Below, in pieces: positions 1 through 8,990 of a stretch of 64,000 nt of DNA. The notes beneath the pieces were generated by a model. It searched no databases, was not told where the DNA came from, and was given only the letters and a program-made list of their open reading frames with translations. Each line of letters starts with the position of its first letter. The stretch's first letter is position 1. Position numbers and translations under genes: made by a program. The stretch comes from Cyclobacterium salsum (GTDB taxonomy: Bacteria; Bacteroidota; Bacteroidia; Cytophagales; Cyclobacteriaceae), in assembly GCF_010119245.1 (NCBI RefSeq), contig NZ_WNKG01000001.1, positions 434,001 to 498,000 of the forward strand, read 5' to 3'.

Positions 1-2001
1 CCAACGGCTTCCTGAGGGCAGAGAATTTTGCAAACCGGAAGCCATCCCTTTTATGGCAAAAGGCTCCCATCCCATAATGGAATTAGTTGGCTGAACTACA
101 GGTGATATTACTTTCAGTACTTCTTCAAACCCATCCCTTGCCGCCTGCATTCGGGCTGCTTTTTCAATCATCTCATTGTATCCGGACTGATCCGCACGAT
201 ACCCGCTGATCAATTCTTCTAGTATATCCTCCTGATTCCCTAAAGGTGCGGCCAACACCGCCAGCTGCACCCATTCATCGTCCATATCCTTTTTCAGGAC
301 GGCCATACGGGTAGCAAATGCCCATTCTTCTGAAATTGTGCTCAATGTATTTACCAACTGAAAGCGGACCTTGGGGTCTGGATCATCCACCATAGCCCTC
401 AACTCTAAATCCCAGGCTACCAGTTTTTCCGGAAAAAACTCCGCCAATTTCAAGGCATTTTTCCGGACCCCTGCCTCCGGATCTTGCAATGCTTCTTTCA
501 CCAGTTCTGCCTGCAAGTTACCCACACCATGTAAGGTCCATAAGGCATGAAGGCGGCCCAGTGGCTGGCTGGCATTTCTGGCAAGTTCCACCAATTCCAC
601 GGGAAGGGGATTCGGGTTGCGCTCCACCAAAATTCGTTGCGCATTGGTTCGCCACCAATGGTTGGGATGCGATAATTTTTCGATTAAGGCTTGATCCGTA
701 AGCTGCTCCAAATCGATGGATTGCGACCAAGCGGCTTTTTCCGATCCCTTTGGACTGATTCGGTAGATTCTGCCTTTATCCGTTCCCTCATAGAGGGCTC
801 CGGATTGCGTCACTTCATCCGCCATCCATTCCGGATGTTCGATGATTTTTCGGTGATAGTCCAGCAAGTACAAGGCGCCATCCGGCCCCAGATACATATT
901 AACCGGCCTGAACCAGGCATCCCGGGACCGAAGAAATTCACTTCGCTGATATAATTTGCTGCCGGTAAAGGTGGCACCTTTGCCTTGTAAGATATCTGCG
1001 TGAACCAGATTACTAACGGGTTCTGCCGTAAAGATCACCTGATCAAATGGTTCGGGGAATGCGCCACCTAAATAAGGGGTAACCCCACAAGCGGAGGTCA
1101 TGACTCCGATATCTGTCAAGAGCTGATGTTCGGGATTATCCGTGATGGGATACACCTCGGCGGCATTACCGTGATCGGATACGGATTGGGTGACATTGCT
1201 AATCGGGAAAAAAGGGTTTTTACCCAAATACCTGGCCGGAAGCACTTCATGAATCAAATGGTTATTGTTATTGATCAGAAATCGTTCTCCCCATTTATCC
1301 GTGGCATGGCCAAATTGCGTCCGGCTTGCCAATCGTTCCAACCCGGACCCATCCGGCTTGAATCGAATGCCTCTTCCGCCTGCATTGACGGGCAGTTGGG
1401 GTCCCTCCGGGAGAAATGGAAAGTGGATTTCACTGCCTTTATCACCTAGTTTTTCCGTAAACATCACCGTCGTGACCGCTGGTTCATGGCCCAGGTAAAT
1501 CCAGTTGTCCAAACCATAGCGGGGACTGTTGACATTGTGCTGGGGATTGGAGCGGGCAAAACCTGTTAAAATCACCTCGCGCTTGTCTGCTATTCCATCC
1601 TCATTGGTATCCTCCAGGTAAAGCACATGTGGGGGGTCTGTAACCAACACCCCCTTTTTCCAAGCCATGATGCCTGTAGGCAAGATGAGACTATCGGCAA
1701 ATACCGTATGCTGATCCATGACTCCATCCCCATCGGTATCTACCAAAAGTTTTACCTTTCCACTGCCACTTACGTCCAGTGGGTAACCGTGCATTTCTAC
1801 CACAAACATCCGTCCCTTTCCATCGATACACATGTCAACAGGATCTGCCACCAAGGGTTCGGCAGCAATTAACTCCATCTGAAACCGCTCGTCCAATTCA
1901 AAACCTGCCGGAAGATTCGCAGGGGAATTTTCATTTTGGCAGGCGCACACTACCATCAGTAGGTACAAGTAGGCTGGTATATGAAATAATACGTTTCTCA
2001 T
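1..2001 (-). CDS. PVC-type membrane-bound dehydrogenase with HEAT-like repeats, lipoprotein (3' end outside window)
   Basis: The minus-strand frame is open from an ATG at 2001 to base 1 without a stop, so 667 residues are visible and the C-terminus lies outside. The first ~20 residues form a signal peptide ending in a lipobox-like VCAC, predicting an outer-membrane or periplasmic lipoprotein. Residues ~25-400 have the beta-propeller style of PVC-type dehydrogenases (FELDERF, ELIAAEPLVADPVDM, DTDGDGVMD, LPTGIM). Residues ~430-640 contain helical HEAT-like repeats (DPEAGVRKNALKL, DDPDPKVRFQLV). Family members often continue into a cytochrome-c-like haem-binding domain, which would be off the window. 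The substrate is unknown; relatives are thought to oxidise sugars or alcohols in the periplasm. It follows the ceramidase-like gene by 21 bp and is probably cotranscribed with it. Confidence 0.8.
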   Translation of the reverse strand, partial: MRNVLFHIPAYLYLLMVVCACQNENSPANLPAGFELDERFQMELIAAEPLVADPVDMCIDGKGRMFVVEMHGYPLDVSGSGKVKLLVDTDGDGVMDQHTVFADSLILPTGIMAWKKGVLVTDPPHVLYLEDTNEDGIADKREVILTGFARSNPQHNVNSPRYGLDNWIYLGHEPAVTTVMFTEKLGDKGSEIHFPFLPEGPQLPVNAGGRGIRFKPDGSGLERLASRTQFGHATDKWGERFLINNNNHLIHEVLPARYLGKNPFFPISNVTQSVSDHGNAAEVYPITDNPEHQLLTDIGVMTSACGVTPYLGGAFPEPFDQVIFTAEPVSNLVHADILQGKGATFTGSKLYQRSEFLRSRDAWFRPVNMYLGPDGALYLLDYHRKIIEHPEWMADEVTQSGALYEGTDKGRIYRISPKGSEKAAWSQSIDLEQLTDQALIEKLSHPNHWWRTNAQRILVERNPNPLPVELVELARNASQPLGRLHALWTLHGVGNLQAELVKEALQDPEAGVRKNALKLAEFFPEKLVAWDLELRAMVDDPDPKVRFQLVNTLSTISEEWAFATRMAVLKKDMDDEWVQLAVLAAPLGNQEDILEELISGYRADQSGYNEMIEKAARMQAARDGFEEVLKVISPVVQPTNSIMGWEPFAIKGMASGLQNSLPSGSRW

Positions 2002-2022
2002 AATAGTAATAAGCCATTCATG

Positions 2023-3324
2023 TTATTCAGACAACCATCCCATTAAAAAAGAAGATACAGCGGAGACCAGGTCATCACCGGCTCTTGGAGTAAATGCATT
2101 TACCCGTTCTACTTCGTATCCACCATGGGCATAAGCCGCTGCGGTGGGCAAATAACCCAACCAACCATTGCTATACCCATAATAAAAGGTATAGGGAAAA
2201 GGAGAATCCTGACGAACTTCGTTAGACAATTCACAAAAGAGCTCCAGGGGAGCACTCCATAAAGCCAGGGATTGATTGATTTTTAGAAAGCGGATGGGTA
2301 ACAATATCTGTGGTTTTCCCTGGGCGTCATTTTGGGTATAAGCACCCAGGTCATCCGGCCAGCCGAGCTCGTCCTTCCGGGGAGTAGTTACCGTTAAAGT
2401 GGCGGTTTGAAGGTCAATATCGCTTGTTAGCGATTGAATTTTCCTGTAAGCGTCAAGGATTTTGTCTCCCAGCAAAACCTTAAACTGACTGAGATGACCG
2501 GCTGCCGGATTGGGGTAAACACTATAAATGGGAGCAATATTTCCGGCGGCACCATTGATAAACAGCATGGGTACACCTATTTTTTCTTCTACATATTCGG
2601 CCACAATTCCCGGGGCATCTCCACTAATGTTCGTATGTTCCTGACCCAACACGGTCCCATGAATGGGATAATTGGCCACTAATGCCAAGGGATCTCCATT
2701 GGCTTTGTCGATTCGGATCAATCCAATTTTGCGATCTACCGGCCCATCCGGATTCAATCCCAGCGATGCCTTTCCGTTTTCATCGATGGCCCGGCGGTTA
2801 ATGTTGGCTTGTGAAAATCCCCAACCCCAACCCATTTGAGCCGGTTCGAGGTTTTTCAACCCATCTTCTACGGCCTCCAGCATTTTATCCGTCACCATCC
2901 GGGTATATTCCCGATCCCATTCGTGGGTATACCGATCTCCCATAAATGCTTCGGGTAATCCAGGAGGACCTACTTCGGGCGCAGAGTGGGTGTGCGTTAC
3001 CGTCCACCAGATATTAAGCATCGGAATACCAAAACGATTCTGGATTTCCTGTGCCACCCGGTCGTATTCGGCAGGGGATACCAGGCATATATCGGATGAA
3101 ATCAAACAAAATGTTTCCCTGCCGTCGTTCAGAAGGATGATTCTATGAAAAATGGAATCGTTGATGCCGGTAGATTTTCTTGGTCCGTATCCCAATAGCC
3201 ACTGGCTGTCTTTCGGGGTAATATCGGTCTTTGTGACCGAAGCCGATAACTGTTGGCCATTGGTCGTTCCTACCACACCAAGCGTTGCCGCCATCAGGAA
3301 GAGATGCAGGAATTTTCGGTACAT
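2023..3324 (-). CDS. Neutral/alkaline ceramidase-like hydrolase (N-terminal domain family), secreted
   Basis: About 433 residues with an N-terminal signal peptide (RKFLHLFLMAATLGVVG). The ceramidase N-terminal-domain signature is visible: KTDITP near the start, WTVTHTHSAPEVGPPG (zinc-binding His region), NYPIHGTVLG and INGAAGNIAPIY. Classical neutral ceramidases are longer (~650-750 aa) and carry a C-terminal beta domain; this protein is a short form, so its substrate may be a different amide or ester. A start at 3342 is possible, but the ATG at 3324 gives a cleaner signal peptide. It lies 21 bp upstream of the PVC-type dehydrogenase, so the pair is likely one export-directed operon. Confidence 0.82.
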   Translation of the reverse strand: MYRKFLHLFLMAATLGVVGTTNGQQLSASVTKTDITPKDSQWLLGYGPRKSTGINDSIFHRIILLNDGRETFCLISSDICLVSPAEYDRVAQEIQNRFGIPMLNIWWTVTHTHSAPEVGPPGLPEAFMGDRYTHEWDREYTRMVTDKMLEAVEDGLKNLEPAQMGWGWGFSQANINRRAIDENGKASLGLNPDGPVDRKIGLIRIDKANGDPLALVANYPIHGTVLGQEHTNISGDAPGIVAEYVEEKIGVPMLFINGAAGNIAPIYSVYPNPAAGHLSQFKVLLGDKILDAYRKIQSLTSDIDLQTATLTVTTPRKDELGWPDDLGAYTQNDAQGKPQILLPIRFLKINQSLALWSAPLELFCELSNEVRQDSPFPYTFYYGYSNGWLGYLPTAAAYAHGGYEVERVNAFTPRAGDDLVSAVSSFLMGWLSE

Positions 3325-3386
3325 GCTGGGTATGCCTGACATAAGCTGTGGATAAAAGGGAGAAGAATATATTTGAAAGGTATGTG

Positions 3387-3417
3387 TTGAATTATTAAAT
3401 GAATTCCTGTATCATTG
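3387..3417 (+). promoter_or_regulatory. Bacteroidota-type promoter for tRNA-Val
   Basis: TTG at 3387-3389 and TATCATTG at 3410-3417 are separated by 20 bp. This approximates the Bacteroidota pattern (-33 TTG, -7 TAnnTTTG). It ends 12 bp before the mature tRNA 5' end, a plausible place for transcription to begin. Confidence 0.55.
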
Positions 3418-3429
3418 CAGTCAGAACCC

Positions 3430-3504
3430 AGGTCGTTAGCTCAGTTGGTTCAGAGCGCTGCCTTGACAGGGCAGAGGTCACCAGTTCGAGCCTGGTACGA
3501 CCTA
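3430..3504 (+). tRNA. tRNA-Val (anticodon GAC)
   Basis: A complete 75-nt cloverleaf can be drawn. Acceptor arms AGGTCGT (3430-3436) and ACGACCT (3497-3503) pair in full. D stem GCTC/GAGC, anticodon stem CTGCC/GGCAG with loop TTGACAG (GAC at 3465-3467), and T arm ACCAG-TTCGAGC-CTGGT. The discriminator is A3504 and no CCA is encoded. The last three bases overlap the stop codon of the convergent cbpM-like gene. Confidence 0.93.
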
Positions 3505-3813
3505 CAACAGATGAGTACTTTCGTGTCTTTGTAGTTTTCTTTTCAGGTCTTTGACTTGTTCTTCCAAGTCCTCGATCTTTTTCTGCAGGTGACTAATTGC
3601 ATGAAGGCCTTCCAAATTTATTTCCATTTCGTAATGCAATCGTGACAGGCGCTCCAGCCGGGCAATCTCGTCCAGCAACACATAGGTAGTGGCCTCTCTC
3701 TCCACCAACTCACAAAGTCCCTGCTCGGATAAGGCTTGTACAAAGGAAATCTCAATTCCGCAAGAGGTACAAAATTTATGCAGGGATATAAGGGTTTCAT
3801 CGGGTTTATTCAT
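3502..3813 (-). CDS. cbpM: CbpM-like chaperone modulator (MerR-like helix-turn-helix plus coiled coil)
   Basis: A 103-residue protein overlapping the end of the DnaJ-like gene by 4 nt (ATGA), so the two are translationally coupled. Residues ~8-60 look like the CbpM/MerR-type helical domain ([38 protein letters not shown]). Residues ~70-100 form a heptad-rich coiled coil ([20 protein letters not shown]). In E. coli CbpM binds the J domain of CbpA and inhibits it. Here the gene is directly downstream of the cbpA-like gene, as expected for its modulator. Its TAG stop (3502-3504 on the other strand) lies within the tRNA-Val gene. Confidence 0.85.
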   Translation of the reverse strand: MNKPDETLISLHKFCTSCGIEISFVQALSEQGLCELVEREATTYVLLDEIARLERLSRLHYEMEINLEGLHAISHLQKKIEDLEEQVKDLKRKLQRHESTHLL

Positions 3814-4712
3814 GATTTATTCAGGTTTGCCAATTCCGTAAACAATTTCTTTTCCTCCTCCGAAAGGTTTTTGGGTATCTTTACCTGGTAGGTTAGATAT
3901 AAATCACCCAAAATACGTTCGTTTTTATATAAGGGAAAACCTTTCCCCTTTAGCTTGACTTTGGTTCCATTTTGAGTGCCTGCGGGTACCTTCAATTTTA
4001 CCTTACCAGATAAGGTTTCTGTAACGATCTCTCCTCCCAAAATAGCCGTATACAAGTCCAGATGTTCCGTTTTGTACAAATTCTTTCCTTCCCGGGTATA
4101 CACGGGATCTGGCAGAATTTTGAACGTTAGATAAAGGTCCCCCTTGGGCCCTCCGTTGACTCCTTCTCCTCCATGCCCTTTAATGCGGATGGTTTGTCCA
4201 TCCTCTACCCCTGCATGGATAGTTAGTCTGATTTTATTGTCGTTTAAGGCAAGTGTTCGTTTATGGGTATGCAACACTTCTCTTAGAGGTAATTCCAGGG
4301 TAGCACGGACATCTTGTCCTTTAAATCTGATGTTCGATTCTCCCCTTGCTCCTCCCCCTCCAAATAAGGACTCAAAAAAATCAGAAAAACCACCTTGTCC
4401 AAATGCCTGTTCAAAATCCTCTGCCTGATAGCGCCTGCCCTGATATCCTGCAGAACCTCCTTGAGACCGACCTTGAAAGGAATCAGCATGCTTCCAGTCT
4501 TTACCGTACTGATCGTATTTTTTCCTTTTCTCGGGATCGCTCAGTACTTCATTGGCTTCATTCACCGCCTGAAATTTCTTTTGCGCATCCAGGTCATTGG
4601 GGTTTAGATCCGGGTGGTATTTTCTGGCTAGCTTTCGATAAGCCTTTTTAATGTCTTCCTGGCTCGCCTCTTTACTTATCTCCAGAACCTTGTAATAATC
4701 AATAAAATCCAT
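3810..4712 (-). CDS. cbpA: DnaJ-family co-chaperone, CbpA type
   Basis: A 300-residue class B J-domain protein. Residues 1-70 are the J domain with HPD at 33-35. A Gly/Phe-rich linker ([18 protein letters not shown]) follows, and then the two beta-sandwich substrate-binding domains ([62 protein letters not shown]). There is no CxxCxGxG zinc-finger domain, which separates it from DnaJ proper. It should stimulate DnaK ATPase and deliver unfolded clients. It is coupled to cbpM (4-nt overlap) and sits 55 bp downstream of htpX, giving a protein-quality-control neighbourhood. Confidence 0.92.
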   Translation of the reverse strand: MDFIDYYKVLEISKEASQEDIKKAYRKLARKYHPDLNPNDLDAQKKFQAVNEANEVLSDPEKRKKYDQYGKDWKHADSFQGRSQGGSAGYQGRRYQAEDFEQAFGQGGFSDFFESLFGGGGARGESNIRFKGQDVRATLELPLREVLHTHKRTLALNDNKIRLTIHAGVEDGQTIRIKGHGGEGVNGGPKGDLYLTFKILPDPVYTREGKNLYKTEHLDLYTAILGGEIVTETLSGKVKLKVPAGTQNGTKVKLKGKGFPLYKNERILGDLYLTYQVKIPKNLSEEEKKLFTELANLNKS

Positions 4713-4767
4713 CTTTATCAGTCTTTCTTGAGGAGAATAAATGTTAGGTTTCGGTCATTCTATACAA

Positions 4768-5703
4768 TTAAAATTCTTCCAGAATTTTAATTCGCTTTTC
4801 GATGGGCGGATGCGTGGCAAATAAGCCCGTAATGGCAGATACCATTCCGGAAGACTTATCCGGCTTGTTTTCAATAAACAATTCCGCCACATCATCGCTT
4901 TTTACCGTTTGCACCCGAAAATTTCCCGCTATTTTACGAAGGGCGGCTGCTAACGCCCAGGGTTTTTTGGTCATCTCTGCTGCCCCGCTATCCGCCATGT
5001 ATTCTCTTTTTCGGGATATGGCAAACCGGAACAGCATGGACAACAGGAAGGCCACGAATGCGATTACCAGGGCAATGATCAAGGCCCGGTTATCCGATTT
5101 GCCGCGTCTACGGGTGCCGCCAAATAACATACTTCGAAATAAGATTTGGGCGATAAAGGAGAAAATGCCGACAAAAATGATGGAGATGATCAACAGCCTC
5201 ACATCCTTATTCCTAATATGTATGAGTTCGTGAGCGATCACGCCTTCCAATTCTTCGTCATTGAGTTCGTCGATAATTCCTCTTGTAAGGGTTACGGTAT
5301 ACGTTTTTTCATTGATTCCACTGGCAAAGGCATTTAGTGCCGGATCCTCAATAATCTGAATTTTAGGCATTTTCATGCCTTTACTAATGCACAGATTCTC
5401 TACCAGATTGTAGACACGCATGTTTTCCTTCCTTTCTAAGGGCTTGGATCCTGCTGCCCCGCTGATCATTTTGGTGTGAAAAAAATAAGCAATCACAAAC
5501 CAAATAGCCACTGCAATGAGCACTCCCGGTATCGTACTCAGAAAGTTATCATTGATGGCTTCCGTAGAACCATCGGGTGGCAAGGTGAAATAAAGGAAGG
5601 CATAAACCGCCGCCAAAATAAGTAATGGGAATCCCAGCAATAACAAAACAGAGCGGAAATTATTTCTTCGGATTTGTGTTTGAATCCCAATATAGGCTGC
5701 CAT
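4768..5703 (-). CDS. htpX: M48-family membrane zinc metalloprotease HtpX
   Basis: A 311-residue integral membrane protease. It has two N-terminal TM segments (~18-38 and ~60-77), the zinc motif HELIH in GVIAHELIHIRNKD near residue 157, two further TM segments (~170-190 and ~208-228), and the distal metal ligand region REYMADSGAAE. The C-terminal THPPIEKRIKIL is typical of the family. HtpX degrades misfolded membrane proteins. The start is 7 bp after lemA; lemA-htpX adjacency is common in bacteria and supports the call. Confidence 0.93.
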   Translation of the reverse strand: MAAYIGIQTQIRRNNFRSVLLLLGFPLLILAAVYAFLYFTLPPDGSTEAINDNFLSTIPGVLIAVAIWFVIAYFFHTKMISGAAGSKPLERKENMRVYNLVENLCISKGMKMPKIQIIEDPALNAFASGINEKTYTVTLTRGIIDELNDEELEGVIAHELIHIRNKDVRLLIISIIFVGIFSFIAQILFRSMLFGGTRRRGKSDNRALIIALVIAFVAFLLSMLFRFAISRKREYMADSGAAEMTKKPWALAAALRKIAGNFRVQTVKSDDVAELFIENKPDKSSGMVSAITGLFATHPPIEKRIKILEEF

Positions 5704-5710
5704 CTACCTA

Positions 5711-6274
5711 TTAAAATTTAATTTCGGGTGCCTTGTCCAGCCGTTCTCTTTCGGAAGTACCCACATCAAACATTTGCTCGGTATGAAATCCAAACATCCC
5801 GGCAATCATATTGGAAGGAAAGCTCTGAACAGCCACGTTGAATTCTTTGGTTGCCGAGTTGAAATACCTTCTGGCGGCTGCCAGTTTGTTTTCCACATCG
5901 GAAATCTCATTTTGTAGCTGCAGGAAATTAGTATTTGCTTTAAGGTCCGGATAGGCTTCCACCTGAATCTGTAATCCTTGCAAGGCAGCGCCCAATTCCT
6001 GCTCAGCAGCAATCTTTCCATCTATGGTAGAGGCATTCATGGCACGAGACCTGGCTTCCGTAACCCGGGTAAGTACTCCGGCTTCGTGCTCCATATAGCC
6101 TTTCACACTGCTTACTAACTGTGGGATCAGGTCGTGGCGTTGTTTTAACTGTACATCGATATCAGCAAACGCATTTTCACGGTTATTTTTATAGGCGACA
6201 AGCTTGTTATACAGTGATACAACAAAAATACCGACCACTACGACGATAATAAGTACAATCCAAATAGTGCTCAT
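5711..6274 (-). CDS. lemA: LemA family protein
   Basis: A 187-residue protein with one N-terminal TM helix (IVLIIVVVVGIFVVSLYN). The conserved LemA helical domain follows: NNRENAFADIDVQLKQRHDLIPQLV, a central helix (LQIQVEAYPDLKANTNFLQLQNEI) and ARRYFNSATKEFN. The biochemical role of LemA is not established, but it is frequently encoded with M48 proteases. Here it is the likely first gene of a lemA-htpX-cbpA-cbpM run. It is divergent from the gene at 6363. Confidence 0.93.
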   Translation of the reverse strand: MSTIWIVLIIVVVVGIFVVSLYNKLVAYKNNRENAFADIDVQLKQRHDLIPQLVSSVKGYMEHEAGVLTRVTEARSRAMNASTIDGKIAAEQELGAALQGLQIQVEAYPDLKANTNFLQLQNEISDVENKLAAARRYFNSATKEFNVAVQSFPSNMIAGMFGFHTEQMFDVGTSERERLDKAPEIKF

Positions 6275-6362
6275 AGTTTTAGGGTTTTTCCATTTAAGCC
6301 TGAATATACAAAAAATGGGATTTATTCTTATCTTTAGCCGCTATAACTTCAACTTCAAGGCT

Positions 6363-6758
6363 ATGAAAAAATTTATTGGTCCGGTAGCTATATTACTGGT
6401 CATCCTCCTGGCAGGTTTGTTTTGGTGGCGATACTATTTTGTATTTGCCGAGGGGGTAAAAGCCGGGAATCTCAACTATTTTGAAAAAAAGGGATTCCTT
6501 TTCAAAACCTGGGAAGGTCGCCTGGTACAAGATGGCTTTCAAAGTCCTAATCCAGGAGCCCTTCAAAGCAACGAATTCCGCTTTAGTGCGGAAGGAGATT
6601 CCGTAGCCTTGATCCTGGAACGATCCGGAGGTAAATTTGTGGAGCTGAGGTATAAAGAATACTTAAACCCCATTCCCTGGCGAGGGGCCAGCGAATACGT
6701 GGTGACCGATGTACTAGAAATTGGCGAAGCGAATCGATCCGGGTTACCCGTTCAATGA
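6363..6758 (+). CDS. Small membrane-anchored protein of unknown function
   Basis: 131 residues from the ATG at 6363; an in-frame extension back to 6204 would overlap lemA and is unlikely. The N-terminus is one strong TM helix (IGPVAILLVILLAGLFWWRYYFVF). The rest is a small soluble domain with a hydrophobic beta pattern (NYFEKKGFLFKTWEGRLVQDGFQ, FRFSAEGDSVALILE, VTDVLEI). Homologues in Bacteroidota are sometimes labelled 6-phosphogluconate dehydrogenase, but nothing in this sequence supports that. It stands alone, transcribed away from lemA and ending at a bidirectional terminator. Confidence 0.75.
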   Translation: MKKFIGPVAILLVILLAGLFWWRYYFVFAEGVKAGNLNYFEKKGFLFKTWEGRLVQDGFQSPNPGALQSNEFRFSAEGDSVALILERSGGKFVELRYKEYLNPIPWRGASEYVVTDVLEIGEANRSGLPVQ

Positions 6759-6771
6759 TGTCTTTGAAACA

Positions 6772-6807
6772 TTAAAAAAGGCAACCATTTCTGGCTGCCT
6801 TTTTTAA
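6772..6807. terminator. Bidirectional intrinsic terminator
   Basis: The inverted repeat is AAAAAAGGCAACC - 6-nt loop - GGCTGCCTTTTTT with one mismatch. The A tract on one side and T tract on the other let it work on both strands. It lies between the convergent ends of the 6363 gene and the iorB-like gene. Confidence 0.85.
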
Positions 6808-6831
6808 AATAAATATACGGTTAATTACTCA

Positions 6832-8988
6832 TCAGGCAGGATCTCCTAAATTTACATTTTTCATTTCCTCCTGTTCCATAAAAGGCTGGTTTCTCACCCG
6901 TTTGCCGGAGGCCTTGAATATGGCATTGGCTATTGCCCCTCCTGTTGGCGGTAAGGCAGGCTCTCCCAAGCCGGTGGGATCTATGCCATTATCTATAAAA
7001 TGAGTTTCAATCTCGGGAATCTCATTCATTTTTATCAGCCGGTAGGTATCAAAGTTTTTCTGATCGGCGATTCCATCTGTAAAGGTCATGTTGGTAAACA
7101 TGGCATGTCCCATACCATCTACCATTCCCCCTCGCACCTGCTGGTCAGCTCCGGTAGGATTGACCACGATCCCGCAGTCTGTGACTGCGTAGATTTTGTC
7201 CAATTTGGGTTTTCCGTCGACCATTCGGGCTTCCGCCACCTGTGCTACATAGGACCTGTGGGAGAAATACACACTGAATCCCTGCGAAACACCAGGTTTC
7301 TTTCCCCATCCCGATTTTTCCGCTGCCGTTTCTACGACCGTCCGCATGCGATCGATATCGTAGTGGATCTCACCGACGGGATTCTTTTTGGCCCGGTCCA
7401 ATAATTCCAATCTCAGTGCTACCGCATCCTTTCCAGCTGCCTCGGCGACTTCATCCAAAAAGGACTGTTCTGCAAAGGCCAGGAAGTTGGTAATAGGTGC
7501 CCTCCAGGCATTGGTGGTGATGGGAGACTTGTATTCCAGGGACTCTATCAAAAGATTATCAACCGAGCCCGACGGGAAGTTGTTTTCCCGGGTACAATTA
7601 CCGGCATTGATCCCTACTCCTCTTAACTTATACCCGATGAGGTTATTGTCGCTGTCCAAAGCCGCCTCAAAACGGTATTTTACCGCAGGTCTGTAGGCAC
7701 CTCCTGTTAGGTCATCTTCTCTGGACCAGGTTAATTTCACCGGGGCTTTTAGCATTTTTGATAATTCAACGGCCTCTTCCACAAAATCTGCCCGCAACCG
7801 TCGTCCAAATCCGCCTCCCAGACGGGTCATTTCTACCGTTACTTTATCGGGTGAAAATCCACAAATCTCGGCAGCTGCATTCCTTGCCCTATCAGGAGTC
7901 TGGGTGGGACCAATCAGTTCCACACCATCCGACTTCACATGAGCGAAGAAATTCATCGGTTCCATGGGGCTGTGGGAAAGGAAGGGACATTGGTATTCAC
8001 TTTTGATCACCTTGGCAGCAGAACGGAAAGCGGCATTTACGTTACCATCCTCCCGTTTGACATCGCCCTTGCCCGTATCGAGCATTTCATCGAAAATACG
8101 GTTGTGAAACTCAGAGGATTCCAACTGCCCGTCAATGGGTTCGTACTGAATTTTCAACTGCTTTTTTGCTTTCATTAGAGGCCAGGTGGATTCACCGATT
8201 ATCGCTACGTTGTCCTTGAAGGTAACCACGTCTTTCACTCCTTTCACCGCTTTAGCTGCGGCTGAATCTACAGATTTCAGTTTCATACCAAAGGGTGGAC
8301 GCTGAATCATGGCATGTACCATTCCTTCCCGGTAAAAATCCAATCCAAACAGCGGCTGCCCGGTAAACATGGCTCGATTATCCACGTTTTTAATTGGGGT
8401 GCCGATGATTTTGAAATCTTTTGTATTCTTAAGTGTAACTTCCTCCGGAACGGGAACAAGTGCTGCTTCATTGGCCAAATCACCATAACTCAATTTTTCA
8501 GAGCCATGGATAACCTGCCCTTTTTCGGTGCGCAAATCAGAAACCGAAACGCCAAGCCTTTTAGCCGCTGCCTGCAAGAGCATTTGCCTGGCAGTAGCCC
8601 CTGCTTTTCTCAATCGTTCCCAGGAATGGGGCATGGCTCCCGACCCTCCGGTCACCTGTCGGTCGTATTTTTCAGTATCTAAAAAAGCCTGTTTCACTCT
8701 TACGTTAGACCAATCCACATCCAACTCCTCGGCCACAATCATTGGAAACGAGGTCTTGATATTTTGACCCAGTTCGGGATTCGGGGAGAAAATGACCACA
8801 TGGTCGGTTGGCGAAATAGAAAGGTAACTGTTAAAGCCCAAGGCACTATTCATGATTTCTTCCTCACTGACCACCTTCATTTTGGGGGAATCGCAACTGG
8901 ACCAGTTAAAACCGATCAGAAGTCCTCCTCCGGCGGTGGCGGCAATTTTCAAGAAATCTCTTCTGTTTGTTTTTAATCCTTTATTCAT
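6832..8988 (-). CDS. iorB: Molybdopterin-binding subunit of a xanthine-dehydrogenase-family hydroxylase (IorB-like)
   Basis: 718 residues. The N-terminus has a twin-arginine signal (NRRDFLKIAATAGGG), so the folded Mo enzyme is exported. The body has the aldehyde-oxidase/isoquinoline-1-oxidoreductase beta layout: FKIIGTPIKNVD (a/b hammerhead), GLDFYREGMVHAMI, LSHSPMEPMNFFA, GGGFGRRLRADFVEEAV for the Moco region, and GEPALPPTGGAIANAIF near the C-terminus. It oxidises an N-heterocycle or aldehyde using water. It follows the [2Fe-2S] subunit by 2 bp. No cytochrome c or FAD subunit is adjacent, so the electron acceptor is unknown, and iorB is used only as the closest family name. Confidence 0.85.
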   Translation of the reverse strand: MNKGLKTNRRDFLKIAATAGGGLLIGFNWSSCDSPKMKVVSEEEIMNSALGFNSYLSISPTDHVVIFSPNPELGQNIKTSFPMIVAEELDVDWSNVRVKQAFLDTEKYDRQVTGGSGAMPHSWERLRKAGATARQMLLQAAAKRLGVSVSDLRTEKGQVIHGSEKLSYGDLANEAALVPVPEEVTLKNTKDFKIIGTPIKNVDNRAMFTGQPLFGLDFYREGMVHAMIQRPPFGMKLKSVDSAAAKAVKGVKDVVTFKDNVAIIGESTWPLMKAKKQLKIQYEPIDGQLESSEFHNRIFDEMLDTGKGDVKREDGNVNAAFRSAAKVIKSEYQCPFLSHSPMEPMNFFAHVKSDGVELIGPTQTPDRARNAAAEICGFSPDKVTVEMTRLGGGFGRRLRADFVEEAVELSKMLKAPVKLTWSREDDLTGGAYRPAVKYRFEAALDSDNNLIGYKLRGVGINAGNCTRENNFPSGSVDNLLIESLEYKSPITTNAWRAPITNFLAFAEQSFLDEVAEAAGKDAVALRLELLDRAKKNPVGEIHYDIDRMRTVVETAAEKSGWGKKPGVSQGFSVYFSHRSYVAQVAEARMVDGKPKLDKIYAVTDCGIVVNPTGADQQVRGGMVDGMGHAMFTNMTFTDGIADQKNFDTYRLIKMNEIPEIETHFIDNGIDPTGLGEPALPPTGGAIANAIFKASGKRVRNQPFMEQEEMKNVNLGDPA

Positions 8989-8990
8989 GA

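Noticed and set aside
6204-6362. N-terminal extension of the small protein from 6204
   Set aside because: It overlaps the divergent lemA start by 71 bp, and the ATG at 6363 directly begins the TM helix.
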